Assembly (NCBI GenBank): GCA_021495925.1
Contig: JAKEKT010000027.1
Location: 310,001-374,000 of the forward strand
Origin: Diplodia intermedia
Taxonomy: Eukaryota; Ascomycota; Dothideomycetes; Botryosphaeriales; Botryosphaeriaceae
Direction: 5' to 3'
Length of the DNA: 64,000 nucleotides
Part shown: positions 56,798 through 64,000 of the stretch, one piece after another
How positions within the stretch are numbered: the stretch's first letter is position 1
Layout of the letters: each line of letters opens with the position of its first letter
The notes under the pieces: generated by a model
Told to the model about the DNA's origin: nothing
Databases searched by the model: none
Seen by the model: the letters and a program-made list of their open reading frames with translations, nothing else
Translations under genes and position numbers: made by a program

Positions 56798-59700
56798 ATG
56801 GCCACGACTTCTTCCGCTCCTGCCCCACCATCGCCCGCTCCATCTCGACAGGCACGCTTGACCATCAAGGAGGCCTTTACGCGTTTGAGCCAGAGCATCA
56901 CTCCGGATGATGCTCGCAGGTTCCAGTCAACCACACTCAAAGATGTCCGGCAAGCGGCAGTTGAAGTCGAGGACAAGCTGGCAACCTCGCAAAGCCTGCG
57001 CAACATGCGTCGCGTCGAGTCTCTGTTGAACGGAATCGAGCACTACTCCAAGGTCCTGGAGGTCCTGTGCAATGGAACCCCGTATCTTCCGTGGATATGG
57101 GTGCGTGCTTCGCATAGTCAATCGTCGTGTCTGCCATACTGATCGTGCGGTAGGCTCCGATCAAGCTCATGCTCCAGGTAGTCCTCCACCAGTCTTTGCT
57201 CCGCCCCGATCGCTCACAGAAAACGAACACAGTTGTCGTCCGAGTACCTTTCGTCCTTTGAGAAGCTGATCGATGCATATGCGCAAATTGCCGAGACGAT
57301 CCCGCGTTTTGACCGGTTGAGTGCAGCTTTCCAAAACGAGGCCGGGTTCCAGGAACTTCTTGCCATGTTTTATGCCGATATACTGGACTTCCATCGCAGG
57401 GCCTACAAGTTTTTCCGTGCCCGAGGCATGTTCCAACACCTTTAACCTACCAATTACTCCACTATACTGACGACAATCCGCAGCTTGGCAGCGCTTCTTT
57501 GACTCCTCCTGGGGTCGGTTCGACGCTCGATTCAAGAGAATACTTTCCAGCCTAGCCCAACATGCCGATTTGATCGACCGAGAAGCAAACGCAATTGATA
57601 TAGCTGCCGCTGAAACTATGCGGCAGAAATTGAACGACGACTTTTCGCGGCGCGAAAAAGAAAATGCCCTGATCCAACGTTCCGCCGCCATTTCCTGGCT
57701 GAACCTCGACAACAGCATCCCATCGCAAGAAGACGAGCTCGACAGGCTTCTCGCACACTGTCACTCTGGATCGTGCGATTGGCTCCTCAAGAATGCAAAA
57801 ATTGAACAATGGATGAGCGATGGTCAGACCCAACGATTCACATGGATCTACGGGAAACCCGGTGCTGGTAACCTTCATCCGTCCACTACTATCACGCGCG
57901 AAGACTAAAATACTTCTAGGGAAAAGCATACTTTGCTCCAGCCTGATTCATCATTTGCAAGAGCAAAAGGTCCCCGTGCTGTACTTCTTCTGCACGTACC
58001 GCTCAAGCCATTCCAGCCCAACCATCAATGTCTTGAAGTCTCTCACCGCCCAAGCAATTCAGCTGAATGCAGAAGTCGTCCCGTACATCATTGACAACCA
58101 TGCAAGCAAGTCCATGACTTCTTCCACCAAAGACCTCCGGACACTGCTGCCTCATATTCTCTCGAATACGCCATCCGGAAGAATCATATTGGATGGTCTG
58201 GATGAATGTGATACCGAAGAGCAGAAACTGATCCTCAAGAATACTCTGGACGTCATGCGCAGTACTGGTTCTGGCTGGAAAATGCTTATCTCCAGCCAGG
58301 AAATCCCCACCATCACACGAGGTCTTTCGAATCTCTCTCAGAAGAACAAGTTGTCTCTGTCAGAGGAGAATCAGTCCATAAACTCCGCAATCGGGACGTT
58401 CATCGACCGGAGAATTGCAATGTTGCAGACAGATGCTCCGTATCTGTGGCACGGGGATGGAGTCGCCGCATCGTCGTTGAAAGAGAAACTAAACAGGAAG
58501 TCAAACGGTTTGCATCGCTAAACCCTGCAGAGCCTTCCGCGTGCTAACCTATATTTCAGGAATGTTTCTCTGGGTCCATCTCGTGCTGGAGAGTTTGGAA
58601 GAGACATATAGCTTGAAGGAGTTGGAAGAAGCGATTGACCTACTTCCATCCGACCTGACTCAACTGTACGTATGTCCCTGCATAGGAATTATGTCACAGA
58701 ACACAACCTCATTTTCCGCCAGATACAACCGCTTGTTGGATGGTGTGCGAAAGCGCCTCAGCAGTCATATGTTTGAGAAGGTTTTCTCCATGCTACGGTT
58801 GATAACGCACTCATATCGACCTTTGAAGGTGGCAGAACTCTTGGACGCTGTGGTGCTCACGACAGATCTTATCCATGACTCCACGAAGCTACCCGCTGAA
58901 GCATTGAACGTATGCAAGCCGCTCATTGAACTGGGACCCGGCGACACTGTGGTATTGGTTCACTTTTCACTGCAAAAGTAAGATGCAAAGAGTGCTATCC
59001 ATTGTTCAATTCTGACACTCGATGCAGGTATCTTCTGAGTCGGTCCGAACTGTCTGCTCATGATGCCCATCACGACATGGCATTGGCATGCAGTAGCATT
59101 CTGACATCCAGCCTCGACTTGATAGATCCAAGTGAACCAGAACAGAAGAATCTCATTAACATCGGCAAAGGTTTCCTCACTTTCTTTCCATATGCCCACA
59201 CTTTTTGGTTGGAGCATCTGTTGGACTTTGCTACACTTCACGGATGTCTCACCGACGAACCGACATGGCAACTCGCTCAGCATCTCTTGGGGCTCAGCTT
59301 CAGACACGATCAACTATCATGGGATGTCTCACAGGTTACAGCGGGTTCCTCATCTGTGGAGTATCCCGAGACCAACGTTCTTCTGGACAGGCGCGTGCAG
59401 CATGTGGACGCTAGTCTCGGTTTTTATCCACTTGTCGCCAAAACTATTGCTCTTCGAGAGTCTTTGAAGGATTCACCTTGTGATTCTGCTACAGGTAGAC
59501 ACCCTAATTACCCCATCTAAAGGATTATGGCTAACGAAGATATAGACTCAACAGAAATTGGCACCCAAAATGATCCCACAGCAATGAGCCGCCTGATTAG
59601 GGAATACGAATCCGTCGTACAAGCTTTACTTTCTGCTGATGCAATTCCGGGTCTTCCTCAAGACGTCCTGGAGGCCTTCAAACGTTCCAATGGAACGTCA

Positions 59701-60554
59701 GCTTTCTTCTGCAGATTCTCCACTTGTGTCGATGCCTCGAATACTTTTCAATCGGAGCCCGCCAGAGATGTACACGAGAGGCTGGTGCACATGAAGCGAC
59801 TTCCCTGTCAAGTTGTCTCTTGTCCATATGCCAGCGTTGGGTTCAAGACTCCAAAGGACCTGAAGCGCCATATGCAAACATATCACTCAGGTCCAAGGCC
59901 CTCTGTCGTTCCCCCAAGTGTCCGTCGCACAAATTTGCATCCTCAACCAACGCTACCCCGAATGCGGCGAGAAAGCCAACCGGGGGGTAACGAACAAGCC
60001 TCATATCCACACAAGGTCGCACATGGCGTTATGGAACATGGCGACCGAGAATGGCTGGCTGCAGAAGTAAGCGTACCACCGATGAATGAACAGCCGCAGA
60101 AACGGAAACAGCATACATTGACGATGCGGGACGACCAACTGCGCGGCCACCCATCTCAACAACAACAGGGGCTGCAGCAAACATTTTTGACTCGGCTACG
60201 GAGCTCCCATCGCCCTACCCCTGGAAAATGGCAATCCCAACTCAATGCGGAGAAGCGCGCAGGGATGCTCTGGAATATGTAAACATTTACCCTCTCATCG
60301 CCTTACAACATCAAATCTAACTTTCACAGTTACACGGCTATACGGCTAAATAACCTCGATACGCCAGACCCGCACGTAATTGAAACGGCTTTCGGACATG
60401 AGAACAAGTGTTTTGTTGAGGCTCAAAGCCTGGTAAGCTAGTCCTAATACAATTAACGATAAGATTGTGATGCTGAAAAATCCCGTAGGATGAGTATGTC
60501 AAAGCTGTGAAGGACTTACTAATTAGGAATGGAACTACTTTTAAAGCTTCTTGA
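56798..60554 (+). CDS. NACHT (NLR/STAND-like) protein with C2H2 finger
   Basis: Eleven exons: 56798-57100, 57154-57177, 57233-57425, 57484-57867, 57920-58507, 58560-58665, 58723-58977, 59028-59494, 59546-60278, 60330-60432 and 60489-60554, 1073 residues in one frame. The N-terminal helical domain (NGTPYLPWIW, YKFFRARAWQRFF) resembles the domain found before fungal NACHTs (DUF7708, from memory). The NACHT part has FTWIYGKPGAGKSILCSSL (Walker A, about 291-309), RIILDGLDECDTEEQK (Walker B) and GMFLWVHLVLESL. After it come about 350 residues without ankyrin, WD or TPR repeats, then a C2H2 finger (CQVVSCPYASVGFKTPKDLK to HMQTYH). The tail (GKWQSQLNAEKRAGMLWNIY, CFVEAQSLDEYVKAVKDLL) looks weakly like KIX domains. 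Exon 2 is 24 bases; intron 3 begins with GC. A non-self recognition role is inferred. Confidence 0.85.
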
Positions 60555-60932
60555 AAAGCAAAAGCACAACTGCTGCACTTAATTACAGTGCGCGGTAACA
60601 TCCCTTATATTGCAACAGGAAGACTCAGAAAGTGGGATATCGAGGTGGAAGCACACATCCTCCAGCGCATTAGCAATATAAGAATACTGAATATAGCTTA
60701 GCGTATCGGCCCCAACTGCTGATGAACACTATTACGAGACATGAGGAATAGATAAAATGGTCATGATTTGTCACTCGGCATCAAGTGGCGGGTTTGGAGG
60801 GTGTGCTCCTGTGGTGCAATCCGAAACCTACAGTGCGGCTCTTCCGGAAAAGAGACTCTGACTATGCACACTCCCTTGATTCCTCAAAACCCTTGCTGCA
60901 CGAATCATTTGTGGAAGTCAGTTTCGAATACT
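60555..60932. other. A/T-rich intergenic DNA
   Basis: About 380 bases, A/T-rich. No gene seen. Confidence 0.45.
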
Positions 60933-61743
60933 TCAGGAAATTATAAAAGACCGCATGGTTTCCAGCCAATCGGCTTGAGGAGGTGAAGCACTGCTCTCGT
61001 CGGAAGCAGTGGTACGTGATTTGCGCGGGTTTGTAAAGCCCGCAATCAACGAAAAGGTATCCGATGCGGCCGAGCCTCGCAATATCACGCCCGAGATTTC
61101 CGACACCTTCACCGCGACGAAGCCTACATATCCATCTGTCGGTTTCGCCGCTTCGTCCAAAACCGTCACAGTGCCCCGAGAGACTTCGTAGATCCTGTCG
61201 CCATCCAGCCTGAACCTCATGAGCGGCAAGGGCTCCTCTGCCAGCTCGAAGAATCCCTTGAGCATCTTCTGGCCCCTGATCGTGAGCAAGTGGCCGTCGA
61301 CCACGGCATCGCTCGCCACGTATACGGGGGTTCCAGGGTCCCGGCTTTCGTTCCACCTGTAGATCCACGTGTGCGGAAGAGCCGGCGGCGCACTTGACGA
61401 TGTCATTCAGCACCCACGGACCCGGCGGAAAGACGATGCGGAAGTTTCTCAGGAGGTAGACGGCGAGCGCGTACAGGGTCTCAAAGACGGTTCTGCCGTA
61501 ATCGGGCAAAAAGCCATCGGCGGCGTTTTCGTCGACGTCGACGAGGCCGACGACGGCAAAGATGCGGTCGAGAGGCTCCGCCGTCCTCAGCGCCCGGCAC
61601 GCGCGGAGCAGCGTCGGCAGGACGTCGACGGGCTGCAGCCTGGCCGATCAGCGGCGGCGGCGGCTCCTCGTCGACGCCTGCAACCGACTCGGCGAAGGAG
61701 AAGAAGAACTTGGACAGCGTCTGCCACCTCGTCGTCTTGAGCA
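60933..61743 (-). pseudogene. fragment of a HET-domain gene, probably broken
   Basis: Three segments on the minus strand look like the part of HET proteins after the core. The first (from 61743) reads MLKTTRWQTLSKFFFSFAES. The second, reachable by a possible 51-base intron, reads PVDVLPTLLRACRALRTAEP, then LDRIFAVVGLVDVDENAADG, LPDYGRTVFETLYALAVYLL. The third (61406-60933) is in another frame and reads TWIYRWNESRDPGTPVYVAS, VVDGHLLTIRGQKMLKGFFE. DRIFAVVGL and the VDG-x-L-x-x-x-G pattern are typical. I find no intron that joins the second and third segments, so a frameshift near 61400 is likely. The N-terminal LSYxWG core is missing upstream. It may be a relic of the same family as the gene at 44.8-48.8 kb. 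Confidence 0.45.
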
Positions 61744-63648
61744 TCAAAGACCAAATTCCCTCTCTGTTTGTTTCGGAAGGCTCAAAAGTGGCATGAAAAC
61801 CACACAACGCCAAACATAAATGTTGGCCAGAGGGAACTGTTGCCATATGAGAATTGCAGCAGTAGAAAGCTCAGTCATCGAGGAGCAGGGGCATATAAGC
61901 GACCTCCCGGGGTCATCCCTACTGCTCCTCATGCCACTCCTCCAACAGGGGTATCAATTCATCTTTTTTCACCCGCATTTCAACAGGAGCTAAGAAATAC
62001 TAGCACTTGCAGCGCGGGTGCGCGACTCGCGCGGATTGCTTAGCGGTGAGTGTGGAGGTCGATGCAGGAATTCCCCTCTACAAAGTCACCGACTTCAAAA
62101 TGTGGCGACGTGCACGTCCTGTATACTATATCCAACGCTGTACTTTATCAAAAGTTGGAGGTGCAGGTGAGCATGTGGTGCAGAAGTTTAGTCCAAGATC
62201 CGAAAACACAGCAGCCGGATCGAATACGCCGCAGCGGGACTCCTGGCATAGACCGATAGGCACCAGAAGAACAATAGACAAACCGGACGGACACGACGGC
62301 GAGGGGTTCGGTGAAAAGAAGGTTTGTGAGCGAGTCAAGACGGGGTTTTGAGTTTAAAGTGATTAGCGCATCACGTACGGCCCGTGACCGCCCGTGGTGG
62401 ATGTTCTAGTCGGCTGGATCCCGTCCGGAACTCGTCTTGGCCCGGCAGCTTGTTTTGCGACTTGGAAATACTCAAGCAAGGCATCCTTACCCTTGCGATG
62501 AGCCGCACGATGTCCATTTGAGATGAAGGACTGTTCTCGTTCCGTTCAACATTGTCAATCCTCTCCTTCCTGCTTTCCGTCCACTTTCGGAGATGCGCTA
62601 TCGAAACTTTCTCCCGTTTCACTAGCATGTACATACTACAGTTTCATGAACTGAATGGTGATGCAAGGCGTAGTGACGAGGAAGTCGACAAGTCCAGGAG
62701 ACTTCACACCGCGACGAATAATGTCTCGGCTACTGTACGTCATCAATAGCGCGCGCCATTGGTTCCGAAACGAGTCATGGTCGTCGGTTAGCGCGCCCGG
62801 AACTCAGCCTCATGCTGTACTGAGTACGTAAATGGACGTACCTCTGGCAGTCGGCTTGGTCACAAGTGTGATGGACGCGGTTGTGTTTGCGACACTGTCT
62901 TCTCATCAAGCAGGTATTCTGCCTGCAGTAATCCAGAGAAGCTGCCACCGGGGTCCAGGACTCGATGCACAGCTCGGCGAAACAAGCCCACTGTTTGGCA
63001 CCTGACCTTCTTTGCAAAGTATATCCAGCACGAGAGCAAGGCCTTAGCGTGTTGTGGATACAGAGTCGTCAAATCGTTGGTCCGAAAACGGCCACTCTAC
63101 TGCAACCACAAGCCCTGGTTCAAGATTGGAGAAGGACGCATGGGCGACCCCACCACCAAAACATGCGGAAGAATTCATTGGTGCACTTTGCAACTCCATT
63201 GTTCACTCTCCAGAGAGTCGCTGCCATTGAACCGCAATGCAGCATCAGCTCAGTGAAGCGAAATGCTGGCCCGTCTCACAATGCGATGACATGACTATCC
63301 ACTTTTTGTGGGACGACTACCAAAGCGAGTATTGGCAACAACTTGGGCAATGCAGACGAACGGTACGTTCGAGCGTCGCACCAGCGCGAGGCGGGGAGTT
63401 GGCGGTTTCCGATACGCCAAGCCTCCTCATTTTTTCCTTTTCGGGCTAGACTGGTAGCCCCTGTGACTACGCTTCGCCAGCTGCGTCCACTGCTGTTGCC
63501 GCATCCCCACACGTGGGGTGGCCAGAAGACTTCCAGAAACGCTCACCCATAGTCTACTCGACAACAGCTGGCTGTGTTCAGACATAGACATGATATTATA
63601 ACACGGCCATGGCGAAGTGTGGTAGGCTAGACAACAGGCCAGAGAAGG
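61744..63648. other. gene-poor stretch
   Basis: About 1.9 kb. Near 62381-62540 the minus strand has a frame reading SNGHRAAHRKGKDALLEYFQ that ends in a stop near 62370. It looks partly coding, but no start or upstream exon could be found, so no gene is called. Nothing else is supported. Confidence 0.4.
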
Positions 63649-63956
63649 CTAAGCAGTCTCGATCTCGCCACCACGCTTCTCGAGCCCCTCACAAACCTTC
63701 TGAACAATCGCATGAGACAGCTTGGCACTCATGGCCAGACGACTTGGCGATTTAGACAACACGAGCTCTGAAGTTGCAAAGTCAGTGCTACCTCGAGCCA
63801 AGAGGCAAGCTTGTCAGTTCGTCGTTTGAACCACCTGTCCTAGGTGCGTGATGAGGACTTAGCCAGATAATCCAGGAGTGTCGACACACCTTGGCGAAGA
63901 GTACAAAAGGCTCGACGAGCGGGAGCAGAAGAAAAAATCATCACAGCCCCTTCCAT
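63649..63956 (-). CDS. tentative small protein, two exons
   Basis: Exons 63956-63890 and 63809-63649 join in frame across an 80-base intron (donor GTGTGT, acceptor CAAG), giving 75 residues. The chain is MEGAVMIFSSAPARRAFCTL, RQ/ACLLARGSTDFATSELVL, SKSPSRLAMSAKLSHAIVQK and VCEGLEKRGGEIETA. The last part would be an amphipathic helix. I do not recognise it. The acceptor is not a strong one, and the gene lies at the window edge, so a different 5' structure is possible. Confidence 0.3.
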
Positions 63957-64000
63957 TCATTCACCACACTCACTTATTACAACATCAATTATTTTCATTT

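Overview
This window is nuclear DNA from a filamentous ascomycete (Pezizomycotina; a dothideomycete is likely, but that is a weak inference). Genes are dense and mostly carry one to three GT-AG introns of about 45-180 bases. Third codon positions are G/C-rich. Several families are typical of moulds: CFEM and GPI-type proteins, a non-motor chitin synthase, HET and NACHT proteins, and fungal phenolic acid decarboxylase. No tRNA, rRNA, CRISPR array or intact transposon was seen. I support about 26 protein-coding models and one broken gene. Exon junctions were worked out by hand from splice consensus, reading phase and family conservation.

Layout. 1-25 kb holds housekeeping and metabolic genes: DGAT2 acyltransferase (-), STK19-like protein (+), CFEM cell-surface protein (+), ribosomal protein eL38 (+), GH47 alpha-mannosidase (+), FMN alpha-hydroxy-acid oxidase with a peroxisomal SKL tail (+), glutathione S-transferase (-), GT90/CAP10 glycosyltransferase (+), PLP serine/threonine dehydratase (+) and farnesyl/geranylgeranyltransferase alpha subunit (-). 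24.7-32 kb has two unrecognised proteins, two tandem BTB-like paralogues and a phenolic acid decarboxylase.

32.8-43.7 kb is the most suggestive block. A class VI-type chitin synthase (-) shares an 860-base promoter region with a secreted CBM18-CE4 chitin deacetylase (+). These are followed by a UDP-HexNAc-dehydrogenase-type nucleotide-sugar dehydrogenase (+) and a GH18 glycosidase without a visible signal peptide (-). Together they could make, deacetylate, oxidise and trim an amino-sugar polymer. This is my main candidate for an undescribed system.

44.7-61.8 kb looks like an accessory recognition neighbourhood. It holds a 1312-residue HET protein with a charged coiled-coil insert, a third BTB-like paralogue, a RAD5/RAD16-type SNF2 ATPase, and a divergent 11-exon NACHT (NLR-like) protein with a C2H2 finger and possibly a KIX-like tail. 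A broken HET relic follows. The last 2 kb is gene-poor, with one small tentative gene at the edge.
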